DNA from: Heliophilum fasciatum
Lineage (GTDB): Bacteria > Bacillota > Desulfitobacteriia > Heliobacteriales > Heliobacteriaceae
NCBI RefSeq assembly: GCF_004341395.1
Contig: NZ_SLXT01000022.1
Coordinates: 1 to 52,670, forward strand
Direction of reading: 5' to 3'
Length of the DNA stretch: 52,670 bases
Shown: positions 8,471 through 16,807 of the stretch, piece after piece
Layout: every line of letters begins with the position of its first letter
Position numbering within the stretch: position 1 is the stretch's first letter
Notes under the pieces: generated by a model
What the model was told of the DNA's origin: nothing
Seen by the model: the letters and a program-made list of their open reading frames with translations, nothing else
The model's database searches: none
Translations under genes and position numbers: made by a program

Positions 8471-10573
8471 ATGAGAAGTACAGAAACGATGAAAAGAACG
8501 GAAACGATCCATCCATCACCGCCGCCGTTGATGTTAGAAAAACTCGTCGCCCCGGAAGCGCCGCTGGCCGAGACGCTGACCTCGCGTCAACTTGTGCCGG
8601 ACAGTGACCCGGACGGTGCCTATTTTCGCGCCTTGGAGCAAGCGGGGATGCACTTGAATCGTCATCAAATCGCTGCTGTTCGCCACGGTAAAGGACCGCT
8701 CTTGCTCCTGGCCGGTGCCGGAACAGGCAAAACCACCACCGTAGTGGCCCGCGTCGGCTATTTGCTTTGGCAAGGTGTGCCGGCGAAACGCATTCTCTTA
8801 CTTACCTTTACCCGCAAGGCGGCCGAAGAAATGCAAAGCCGCATCGCCCGCATTCCCGGCATTGCGCCGGCGTTGGCGCGGGGCGTTGTGGCCGGCACCT
8901 ATCACTCGATTTTCCTGCGCCTCCTGCAGTCACGGGGCTATAACCAGCGCATTTTGAGCAGTGACGCTTTTCGCGAAACGATCATCAAGCGTATCCTCCG
9001 CCAGATGAAGCTGCAAGACAGTTACCCGGCTGAAACGCTGCTGGCTTTGTTTGGCTACTACAAAAACAATTTGATGACCTATCAGGATTATGGCGGTCAG
9101 GGTCAGGAAGAACTGGATCAAGAGATCCGCACGATCTGGATGGCCTATGAACAGTTCAAGACGGAAAATCACTACATTGACTTTGACGACATGATGATCG
9201 AGATGCGTCAACTGCTGTTGCGCGATGCCGCATTACTGCAAACGTTGCGGGATCGCTTTGATTTTATCTTTGTGGACGAGTACCAGGACACGACGCCGAC
9301 GCAAGACAGCATCGTCAAGATGATCGCGACGCCCAAGAACAACCTTTGTGTGGTCGGTGATGATCAGCAGTCGATCTACGGTTTTCGCGGTGCCGCTGCC
9401 AGCATCATTCAGGACTTTGCCAAGGAGTTTCCCCGGGCGGCGCTCATCCCCTTGACGATCAATTATCGCTCGACGAGTCAGATCGTGGGGCTGACGGATA
9501 AGGTGATTTTGCACAATCGTAGCCGCATTGCCAAAGTCATGGAAGCGACTGTGCAGGGCAAACGGCCACCGTTGTTTTTGCGCCCCCGCGACAGCGAAGA
9601 TGAAGCGGAGCAGTTGATCGCGATCATGGCGCGCGGCGTTCGTGAGCTTAATTACCGCTGGGCGCATTTTGTGATTCTCTATCGCACCACGGCCTACTGC
9701 CGGGCCATGCTGGAAAAGCTGACGGAGCGTCATATTCCCTTCGTCTATCATGGCGGCCAAGAAAGTTTCTATGAACAGCGTACGGTCAAGCCGGTGCTCG
9801 ATTACCTGCGGTTGGCCCTGCGTTCTGATGATTTGGCAGCGGTGGAAGGCATTTTGCCTTCGTTATACTTGAACCGGGAAGATACGATGCGCTATCTGGA
9901 GGCGCAGATGGCCGCTTGTCCTGCCATGGCGCCGCTGGGATTGCTGCTGACACTGCCGGGGCTCAAGGAGTTTCAAGTCAAGCAGATCAAGGAGCGCATT
10001 GACCTGATCGGCCGGTTGGCGGCATTGACGCCGAGGGCGGCCATTCGCTTGGTGCGCCAGCAGTATGATAAGTATATGGAAGCGGATCAACGAAGTACCT
10101 TGACGGTGCACCGGGAAGCGATCCGGGAAGCCTTGGACGAGCTGGAAACAGCGGCGCAAAAGCATCGCACTGTGGCGGCTTTTTTGGCTTTTGTCGAACA
10201 GATGATTGCTGAGAGCAAGGGGCGGGAGCGGCAGGCGGAAGACGGTGATGCCGTGCAGCTTATGTCGATCCACAAAGCCAAGGGGCTGGAGTTTCACACG
10301 GTTTTTGTGATCGGTCTCATCGAAGGGGTGATCCCGCACAGTGCGGCTCTCGGCGCTGATCAGTGCAGCGACCGGATCAGCAAGACAGCGGGCAAAAGCA
10401 AGGTGCGCGAAGCGATCGAAGAAGAGTGCCGCATCTGCTATGTGGCGCTGACGCGGGCAAAGCGGCAATTGTTTATCAGTGCGCCAGAAATGTATCGGGG
10501 TAAGGATACGAAGGTGTCGCGGTTTGTCGAGGATATGATCAAGCGGGGCGGGAAGAAGGGGAGGCGATACTAG
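8471..10573 (+). CDS. UvrD/PcrA/Rep-type superfamily 1 DNA helicase
   Basis: A roughly 700-residue 3'-5' DNA helicase. All SF1A motifs are present in order: motif I LLLAGAGTGKTTT, Ia TFTRKAAEEM, II FIFVDEYQDTTP, III VVGDDQQSIYGFRGA, IV NYRSTSQIV, V MSIHKAKGLEF and VI ICYVALTRAKRQLF. The start is uncertain: ATG 8471 has GAGGA upstream, but the frame is open from 8414 with ATGs at 8414 and 8459. A Q motif (LNRHQIAAVRH) precedes motif I. It is slightly shorter than PcrA, and I do not see the PcrA C-terminal RNA-polymerase-binding tail. It probably acts in DNA repair or recombination. Confidence 0.9.
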   Translation: MRSTETMKRTETIHPSPPPLMLEKLVAPEAPLAETLTSRQLVPDSDPDGAYFRALEQAGMHLNRHQIAAVRHGKGPLLLLAGAGTGKTTTVVARVGYLLWQGVPAKRILLLTFTRKAAEEMQSRIARIPGIAPALARGVVAGTYHSIFLRLLQSRGYNQRILSSDAFRETIIKRILRQMKLQDSYPAETLLALFGYYKNNLMTYQDYGGQGQEELDQEIRTIWMAYEQFKTENHYIDFDDMMIEMRQLLLRDAALLQTLRDRFDFIFVDEYQDTTPTQDSIVKMIATPKNNLCVVGDDQQSIYGFRGAAASIIQDFAKEFPRAALIPLTINYRSTSQIVGLTDKVILHNRSRIAKVMEATVQGKRPPLFLRPRDSEDEAEQLIAIMARGVRELNYRWAHFVILYRTTAYCRAMLEKLTERHIPFVYHGGQESFYEQRTVKPVLDYLRLALRSDDLAAVEGILPSLYLNREDTMRYLEAQMAACPAMAPLGLLLTLPGLKEFQVKQIKERIDLIGRLAALTPRAAIRLVRQQYDKYMEADQRSTLTVHREAIREALDELETAAQKHRTVAAFLAFVEQMIAESKGRERQAEDGDAVQLMSIHKAKGLEFHTVFVIGLIEGVIPHSAALGADQCSDRISKTAGKSKVREAIEEECRICYVALTRAKRQLFISAPEMYRGKDTKVSRFVEDMIKRGGKKGRRY

Positions 10574-10681
10574 TAACTCCTTTTGGTGAATGATTAGCGT
10601 CCGTCTAGGAACGTAATGAAAACAAGTAGGGGATCATTTGAACTAATTTTTGAAGATCGCGTTTGGAGGGGGGGAGCCTGC

Positions 10682-12940
10682 ATGAAGAAGATAACTTCAG
10701 TGATCATTGCATTTGCCTTACTGTTCTTATCCGGTGCAGCCTATTCCGCTGAGGGTTATACGTATACGGCGGAAGCACAGAAGCTTAATGACTTGGGCTT
10801 GTATAAAGGCATCAGCACAACGACGTTTGACCCGGATCTAGGCACTGTGCTTAATCGGGAAACCGGTGTGGTTATGCTTTTACGAATATTTGGTTTGGAA
10901 GCTGACGCGCAAGCGATTACCGATGCTGATGTGACACTTGCAAAATTTGTGGATGCTGCAACGATCTCCAGTTGGGCCAAAAATTCGGTTGCCTATGCCG
11001 TTAAAAATGGGCTAGTTCAGGGATATCCGGACGGAACTTTTGGACCGAAAGTCGCCTTGAATGGAAAAGCCTACTGCACACTTATTTTGAGGCAGTTGGG
11101 ATACACTCCCGATTACAGCAATGCACCGGCGGAACTGGCTGAGAAGGGAGGCCTTACTCCTGCGGAGGCGACGAAGTTTGCCGATAACGAGTTAATTAAG
11201 GATAACTTAGTGGGGATTTCGTTTGGCGCGTTAAGTGCAGCCGATAAAGATGGTAAAACGGTAATTGAAAACCTGGTTGCGAAAAAAGTGATTGATGAAG
11301 CTGCAGCAGTAGATGCTGGCCTTTTTGTACCGGCGTCTCCGAGTACAACGAATCCACTACCCGTTTCCGGTAGAGTTTCATCCGGTAGAAGCGGTAGTAG
11401 CCATCATCATGACGATAATGACGACAATCGCGAGCAGTCAAGTGTTGGAACATTCCAATTTGCTCCGAGCACGGTGACTGCTTCGGAAACGGATGGAACA
11501 GCAACGATTATCATAATCAGAACTGGCGGAAGCTCCGGAGCAGCCACGCTGAACTATTCTGTTACCGGCACTGCTACCGAATCTTTGGATTACATGGTTA
11601 CTCCCACGATTGTGGGTACGGATGGTACGATTCGCTTTGCTGACGGAGAAACAAGCAAAACGATACAAATAACCTTGTTGGATGATGGCACAGTTGAGGG
11701 CGATGAAACCGTTATCGTAACCTTGACGCATACAACAGCAGGTATTTTAGGTACGGATAAAACGGCAGTGCTGACCATCATGAGTGAAGATAAGCCGATT
11801 GTTCCGTTAGAAAGCCCGAAAAATCTATGCGTTGATGGAACCACAGTCTATTGGGACGCGGTAGAGCATGCGGAAAGCTATACCGTCGATGTCGTCAATG
11901 CGGTATACGCCGTAGTAAAAGACAATGTGGCGGTCGTTGATCCCTCCATCGACATAGCGGCGGATCTCATCGCACCTTTACCTGACGGTAAGTACACGGT
12001 GAAAGTCACGGCGATTGGGGATGGGATCACCTATAGCAACTCAGATGAATCAATGGCTTCTTCGCCAGTGACCATTGATACTACACCACCGATATTGAGT
12101 GAAACAGGAGCAAGTAACGTAACCGATACTTCGGCTACATTAAACTTCACTTCTGATGAAGCGGGCATCTATTACTACCTGCTTTATGCAGTGGAAGATG
12201 GACCGCCGGATACGGCCACAATTAAAGCGCAAGGAACATCAGGCATTGCGGAAGCGTCAGCAAACATAGCTAACATAAGTGATCTAACCGTAGGAACTAA
12301 CTACATGGCATATGTGATTGTAGAGGATTCGGCCACAAATCTATCCAAGGTATCACCGATAGGATTCTCAACAACTACAGCCGCGGCAGAAGCGGCGGTA
12401 TCAGCATATGAAATGGCACCGATCCGTACGTTGGTAGGAGTGGAAGACGCTGAAAAATTGAAAGCGGCAGCGGTTAGTGCAGCAGAAGTAGTGGGCGATA
12501 GTCAGGTCAAAGCAGCGTTTGAGGTGAGAATCGCCGATCAAGCAACATTGATCTCGAATGCAAGAAGTCGGATTGAAGGGGAGTTTGAACGGCTGGGAAA
12601 TATTGCATCCCGAATGAATCTTTTGGCACTTAATGCAGCTATCGAAGCAGCCAGAGCCGGAGAACAGGGAAAGGGATTTGCGGTTATCGCCAATGAAATA
12701 AGAACACTTGCTGGAGAGACAACTCAAATATTAGAAGAAGCTAAAACAACCGGAATAGAAACGGAAAAGAATGAACTCGAAAAAATTGCAGAGCAGTTGA
12801 ATCTTTTGGCACTTAAGGCAGCAGAAGAAGCAGACAGGGTCGGAGAACAGGGAAGGGGATTTGCGGTTGTCGCCAGTGAATTTAGAAAACTTGCTGAAGA
12901 TATGACAGGCGAATTATCTAAAGCTGAGCTTGTTAAGTAG
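10682..12940 (+). CDS. Secreted SLH / Calx-beta surface protein with chemoreceptor-tip repeats at its C-terminus
   Basis: A 752-residue protein. Start ATG 10682 follows a GGAGGGGGGAG site. Residues 1-22 are a signal peptide ending AYS-AEG. Two S-layer homology repeats follow (about 25-75 and 80-140, with [15 protein letters not shown]), which bind cell-wall polymer. After a Ser/Gly/His-rich linker (about 225-250) comes a Calx-beta domain (about 255-370), then two beta-sandwich, fibronectin-like modules (about 378-570). From about residue 630 the sequence changes to the hairpin tip of methyl-accepting chemotaxis proteins ([18 protein letters not shown]...), repeated 61 residues later in a diverged copy. 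The tip normally works in the cytoplasm with CheA/CheW, so its place on an exported protein is very odd. No membrane anchor is seen after the signal peptide. Confidence 0.85.
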   Translation: MKKITSVIIAFALLFLSGAAYSAEGYTYTAEAQKLNDLGLYKGISTTTFDPDLGTVLNRETGVVMLLRIFGLEADAQAITDADVTLAKFVDAATISSWAKNSVAYAVKNGLVQGYPDGTFGPKVALNGKAYCTLILRQLGYTPDYSNAPAELAEKGGLTPAEATKFADNELIKDNLVGISFGALSAADKDGKTVIENLVAKKVIDEAAAVDAGLFVPASPSTTNPLPVSGRVSSGRSGSSHHHDDNDDNREQSSVGTFQFAPSTVTASETDGTATIIIIRTGGSSGAATLNYSVTGTATESLDYMVTPTIVGTDGTIRFADGETSKTIQITLLDDGTVEGDETVIVTLTHTTAGILGTDKTAVLTIMSEDKPIVPLESPKNLCVDGTTVYWDAVEHAESYTVDVVNAVYAVVKDNVAVVDPSIDIAADLIAPLPDGKYTVKVTAIGDGITYSNSDESMASSPVTIDTTPPILSETGASNVTDTSATLNFTSDEAGIYYYLLYAVEDGPPDTATIKAQGTSGIAEASANIANISDLTVGTNYMAYVIVEDSATNLSKVSPIGFSTTTAAAEAAVSAYEMAPIRTLVGVEDAEKLKAAAVSAAEVVGDSQVKAAFEVRIADQATLISNARSRIEGEFERLGNIASRMNLLALNAAIEAARAGEQGKGFAVIANEIRTLAGETTQILEEAKTTGIETEKNELEKIAEQLNLLALKAAEEADRVGEQGRGFAVVASEFRKLAEDMTGELSKAELVK
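12613..12904 (+). repeat. Tandem duplication encoding chemoreceptor-tip copies
   Basis: Two copies of about 108 bases, starting near 12613 and 12796, are offset by 183 bases (61 codons) and remain very similar at the DNA level. The first copy matches the chemoreceptor consensus closely. In the second, the helix residues have drifted ([16 protein letters not shown] becomes [16 protein letters not shown]). Confidence 0.8.
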
Positions 12941-13025
12941 CCTACTCCATTCCGAAGAGGGTGGATTATCAGGATATATGGACGTTGCTGGGGATGCTGA
13001 AGTGATAAGGGAATGGTGGGGACGT

Positions 13026-13059
13026 AAAAAGACCAGGGCAAAATTGCTCTGGTCTTTGA
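13026..13059 (+). terminator. Rho-independent terminator after the SLH protein gene
   Basis: AAAGACCAG...GCAA / TTGC...CTGGTCTTT forms a strong hairpin about 85 bp past the stop at 12940. A-rich and T-rich flanks could let it serve the convergent gene as well. Confidence 0.7.
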
Positions 13060-13143
13060 TTATTCGGTGAATATACGTAATGACTCTGCTTCAACAGCAG
13101 CAGATTAACCGGAAGTATAAAAAATTTCGTGTAAAGAAGCTTT

Positions 13144-13488
13144 TTATCGCGCACGCCGAAGTTCCTTGAGTTGGGCTTCCGTATCAACTGAGCGAAAGGC
13201 AAGCTCACCGACCACACGCTCTATTTGTTGTATGGGTTGAACTAAGCCGTCCATGCGTTGGTCCAAGCCATCCATACGGTTTTCCAGTTTATTCATTCGT
13301 TGATCTAATCCGTCCATGCGTTGGTCCAAGCTATCCATGCGGTTTTCCAGTTTATCCATTCGTTGATCTAATCCGTCAAACTTTTGACGCATTTCCTCTC
13401 TTGTTTCCTCGAGAAGAGAATTTGTATTGCCGACAATGCGAATTAGGTCACCCATCATTGTTTCTAAGCGATTGAGACGGTCACTCAA
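13144..13488 (-). CDS. Small heptad-repeat coiled-coil protein
   Basis: A 114-residue protein. The AGGAGG site lies inside the first codons of the longer frame that begins at 13506, so the start is put at TTG 13488, eight bases after it. Residues about 38-92 are a run of seven-residue units of the types LDQRMDG and LENRMDK, giving an almost ideal long coiled coil; a short basic tail follows. There is no signal peptide or membrane segment. Similar MD-rich heptad proteins are widespread in Bacillota and of unknown function. No obvious operon partner. Confidence 0.7.
   Translation of the reverse strand: MSDRLNRLETMMGDLIRIVGNTNSLLEETREEMRQKFDGLDQRMDKLENRMDSLDQRMDGLDQRMNKLENRMDGLDQRMDGLVQPIQQIERVVGELAFRSVDTEAQLKELRRAR
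13251..13376 (-). repeat. 63-bp direct repeat encoding three heptads
   Basis: Two nearly identical 63-base units start at 13251 and 13314 and encode 21 residues (three heptads) each. A partial third copy flanks them. The unit length is a multiple of 21 bases, so changes in copy number keep the coiled-coil register. Confidence 0.8.
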
Positions 13489-13599
13489 TATAGGCACCTC
13501 CTGCATAAGGTTGTGAATTCACACTATGGGTTGCAAGCATCAATAGACTATACTTATTATAAACTTATGGTGTGTAAATTTCAATAAAAATTAAACATA

Positions 13600-13893
13600 T
13601 TATGGGATTTGGGGATCGTCTTCAAATTGAAATCGGCTAACAATCATCTCATTGAGTTGACGGTTGGAATTGACGATTTTCAAATTAGCTTTGATGTAGT
13701 CAAAAGAAAAATCATTGAGCAATGGAATCAAAGCAGAGTTGATAAAAGAAGAAGTAACTGCACTAATTCCTGAAAATGATAGAACGACTTGAAAGCCTGC
13801 TTGAAAAGCCGAGTGGATTTGTTTATAGATGATATCCCCGTCCTGGTTCGAATAGCATTGATCAACATGATCCAGAACATTGATTGTTACCAA
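13600..13893 (-). CDS. STAS-like (DUF4325-type) small protein
   Basis: A 97-residue protein starting at TTG 13893, preceded by GAGGGGGT. The central stretch (VVLSFSGISAVTSSFINSA) has the beta strand, Ser-Ser-Phe-Ile-Asn and helix pattern of the STAS-like DUF4325 family, which resembles anti-sigma-factor antagonists. Members are often encoded beside ATPase or restriction genes, but the partner kinase/ATPase is not seen here. It lies immediately before the type I restriction operon and on the opposite strand. Function unknown. Confidence 0.6.
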   Translation of the reverse strand: MVTINVLDHVDQCYSNQDGDIIYKQIHSAFQAGFQVVLSFSGISAVTSSFINSALIPLLNDFSFDYIKANLKIVNSNRQLNEMIVSRFQFEDDPQIP

Positions 13894-14152
13894 TTCAAAT
13901 CTACCCCCTCATCAAAAATATAATCTAATTTATCGGTTTTTAGTCGGATATCAAGCAGTGTACCTGGGTAATAGCCATGGTTCTCTTGTGCAAATAGCTA
14001 TAGACCATGGGTTTGGGTGCGTAAGGGTCTACGCTACGCATCCCCGCACTCCGTGGAGAAAATAGCACAAGCAGGATGAAAGAGGGAATCTTGCCGATTT
14101 TGTCGAATAGAAAAACCAAAAAATCAAAACAAACGCGACAGGAGCAATAACC
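13894..14152. other. Intergenic region before the restriction operon, with an inverted repeat
   Basis: No gene is seen in these 259 bases. CCATGGT at 13975-13981 and ACCATGG at 14004-14010 form an inverted repeat separated by 22 bases, a possible regulator site or RNA hairpin. hsdM has AGGAG-like sequence just before its ATG. Confidence 0.3.
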
Positions 14153-15622
14153 ATGCTAACAGGCGAAGTACGCAACAAAATCGATAAAATCTGGTCCGAC
14201 CTCTGGGCCGGTGGCATCACCAATCCCATCACCGTCATCGAACAGCTTACCTATCTCATGTTCATCCGCTCCCTCGATGAAAAAGACCTGGAAACGGAGC
14301 GCTTTGAAGCGGTAAGCGGCGAAACGTTGCCGAAAATCTTCCCGACCGATGATGCCGGTCAAGCCATGCGCTGGAGCAAGTTCAAAACCAAAGACGCCCG
14401 CGACATTTTTGCCATTGTCAGCGACAAAGTCTTTCCCTTCATCAAAACGATGAACGGCGAAAATACATCGGCCTTCACCCGCTACATGCAAGATGCGCTG
14501 TTTTTGATTCCTACACCGCAAGTTTTGCAAAAGATCATCACCGGCTTAGATGAGCTTTATGAACACGATATTCACGATCTGGACATGCAAGGCGACCTCT
14601 ACGAGTACATGCTCGGCAAACTGGCCACGGCCGGACAAAACGGTCAGTTCCGCACGCCCAAACATATCCGCGATATGATGGTGCGCCTGCTAGCGCCGAC
14701 GCCGGACGATCGGATCTGCGACCCCGCTTGCGGTACAGCGGGCTTTCTCGTTTCGTCTGCCGAGTATATCCGTGACAACTATGAGCCCACCATGACCGCC
14801 GAGCAGTGGGACCATTTTGCCGGAGAGATGTTCACCGGTTTTGACATGGATCGGACTATGCTGCGCCTGTCCACGATGAACTTGATGCTCCACTCGATTA
14901 CCCATCCCCATATCGACTATGTAGACAGCGTGTCCAAACAAAACAGCATCACCGCGGCTTACGATCTGATCCTGGCGAACCCGCCTTTTACCGGCACCGT
15001 CGATGCCGAAAGCATTCACGATAACTTGAAGGCCGTCACCGATACCAAAAAAACGGAGCTACTGTTTGTGGCGCTTTTCTTGCGCATGCTGCGTAAGGGC
15101 GGGCGCTGCGCTTGCATTGTGCCCGATGGAGTACTGTTTGGCTCGACAAAGGCGCATAAAGCACTGCGCAAGGAACTCGTCGAAAATCACCAGTTGCAAG
15201 CGGTGATCTCCATGCCCAGCGGCGTTTTTAAGCCATATGCTGGTGTGAGCACAGCTGTGCTGGTCTTTGCCAAAACCGGGGCTGGCGGTACCGACAAAGT
15301 TTGGTTTTATGACATGAAGGCCGACGGTTTTTCCCTGGATGATAAACGTTCGCCGATTGAAGCCAATGATATTCCCGATCTGCTGGCCCGTTTCCATAAC
15401 CTACAAGGCGAAGCCGATCGCCAGCCCACGGAGCAGAGCTTTTTGGTGGACAAGGCGGCGATTGAAGCCAACGGTTATGATTTATCGATCAACCGCTATA
15501 AAGAAGTCGAGTATGAAAAAGTGGTGTATGATCCGCCGGCAGTGATTATGGATCGTCTCGATAAGCAGAACCTGGAGATTGCAGCAAAGATGGAGGAATT
15601 GAGGGGGCTTATCGGTGAGTAA
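14153..15622 (+). CDS. hsdM: Type I restriction-modification system, methyltransferase subunit
   Basis: A 489-residue N6-adenine methyltransferase subunit. The N-terminal helical domain (TGEVRNKIDKIWSDLWAGG) is followed by the methylase core with SAM-binding motif DPACGTAGFL (about 198) and the catalytic NPPF (about 277). Length is normal for HsdM. Together with HsdS it methylates the recognition site and with HsdR it cuts unmodified DNA. Its last codons overlap the GTG start of hsdS by 8 bases, which implies translational coupling. It is the first gene of the operon. Confidence 0.95.
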   Translation: MLTGEVRNKIDKIWSDLWAGGITNPITVIEQLTYLMFIRSLDEKDLETERFEAVSGETLPKIFPTDDAGQAMRWSKFKTKDARDIFAIVSDKVFPFIKTMNGENTSAFTRYMQDALFLIPTPQVLQKIITGLDELYEHDIHDLDMQGDLYEYMLGKLATAGQNGQFRTPKHIRDMMVRLLAPTPDDRICDPACGTAGFLVSSAEYIRDNYEPTMTAEQWDHFAGEMFTGFDMDRTMLRLSTMNLMLHSITHPHIDYVDSVSKQNSITAAYDLILANPPFTGTVDAESIHDNLKAVTDTKKTELLFVALFLRMLRKGGRCACIVPDGVLFGSTKAHKALRKELVENHQLQAVISMPSGVFKPYAGVSTAVLVFAKTGAGGTDKVWFYDMKADGFSLDDKRSPIEANDIPDLLARFHNLQGEADRQPTEQSFLVDKAAIEANGYDLSINRYKEVEYEKVVYDPPAVIMDRLDKQNLEIAAKMEELRGLIGE

Positions 15623-16787
15623 GTGGGAAAAGGTTAAGTTGGGTAGCGTTGGCCAGTTTAAAAGCGGAGGTACCCCTTCAAGAAGCAAAAATGAATACTT
15701 TGAAGGAAACATACCGTGGATTACGACGGTTGCTTTAAAGAAAACATATATTGATGAAAATGATGCCATGGCATTCATTTCAGCAGAGGCTATTGAAAAT
15801 AGTGCTACAAAGATAATTGCAGCAAATTCTATCATGGTTGGAACTAGGGTCGGTATTGGCAAAGTATCAATTAATAAAGTTCCTATGTGCACCAGTCAGG
15901 ATATTATCTCAATAGAGAATATTGATGAAAAACAACTAGATAAGCAATATTTGGTTCATTGTATCAAAAGTTATAATTGTTTTTTTGATACACAAAAGCG
16001 GGGAGCAACAATTCAGGGAATCAGTAGCGATGTTTTAAAATCAATTGATATTCCTATTCCTCCTCTGAAAATTCAAAGAGAAATTGCCAACACCCTAGAT
16101 ACTGCCACATCAGTTCTTGTCATGCGCAAACAGCAGCTTGCAGATCTAGACAAACTTACTCAATCCATCTTTTACAATATGTTCGGTGATCCTGTTATCA
16201 ATGAAAATAGATGGGATACGGGCATAATTAAAGATCTGGCTGAAAAAATTCAATATGGAACAAGCGAGAAAGCTTCTGTAGATAAATTAACATATCCGAT
16301 AGTAAGAATGAACAACATAACATATCAAGGTAATATGGATTTTTCGGATATGAAATTTATTGATTTAAGTGAAAGTGACAAAAAGAAATATCTTGTATAT
16401 AAAGGGGATTTGCTGTTTAACAGGACTAATAGTAAGGAACTTGTGGGGAAAACTGCTGTTTACAGACAAGAAACACCTATGGCTTTTGCTGGATATTTAA
16501 TTCGATTAGTGCCGAACGAAAAGGCAAATAGCGAATTTATATCTGCATATCTTAATTCATCATATGGGAAAAAGCTGCTTTTCAAAATGGCCAAAAACAT
16601 TGTAGGTATGGCGAATATCAATGCGCAAGAGTTAAGCAATATAAAAATATATATTCCTCCAATTGCCCTCCAAAACCAATTCGCCACCATCGTCACCAAA
16701 ATCGAAGAACAAAAAGCTCTCGTCAAACAAGCCATCGACGAAACGCGGTACCTCTTTGACAGCTTAATGAGCGAGTATTTTGAATAA
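15615..16787 (+). CDS. hsdS: Type I restriction-modification system, specificity subunit
   Basis: A 390-residue DNA-recognition subunit. Two target-recognition domains (about 1-150 and 200-350) each end in a conserved helix (IPIPPLKIQREIANTLD near 152-168 and IPPIALQNQFATIVTKIEEQ near 350-369), the usual HsdS half-subunit pattern. Start GTG 15615 overlaps hsdM. The recognition domains are strikingly AT-rich compared with hsdM, hsdR and the helical spacers, as expected if they were swapped in from another source. The recognition sequence cannot be read from the protein. Confidence 0.92.
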   Translation: MSKWEKVKLGSVGQFKSGGTPSRSKNEYFEGNIPWITTVALKKTYIDENDAMAFISAEAIENSATKIIAANSIMVGTRVGIGKVSINKVPMCTSQDIISIENIDEKQLDKQYLVHCIKSYNCFFDTQKRGATIQGISSDVLKSIDIPIPPLKIQREIANTLDTATSVLVMRKQQLADLDKLTQSIFYNMFGDPVINENRWDTGIIKDLAEKIQYGTSEKASVDKLTYPIVRMNNITYQGNMDFSDMKFIDLSESDKKKYLVYKGDLLFNRTNSKELVGKTAVYRQETPMAFAGYLIRLVPNEKANSEFISAYLNSSYGKKLLFKMAKNIVGMANINAQELSNIKIYIPPIALQNQFATIVTKIEEQKALVKQAIDETRYLFDSLMSEYFE

Positions 16788-16807
16788 CCTGTAACGAGGT
16801 GAACTCA

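Noticed and set aside
13251-13376. Repeats considered as a CRISPR array
   Set aside because: The units are contiguous and coding, with no unique spacers; no cas genes are present.
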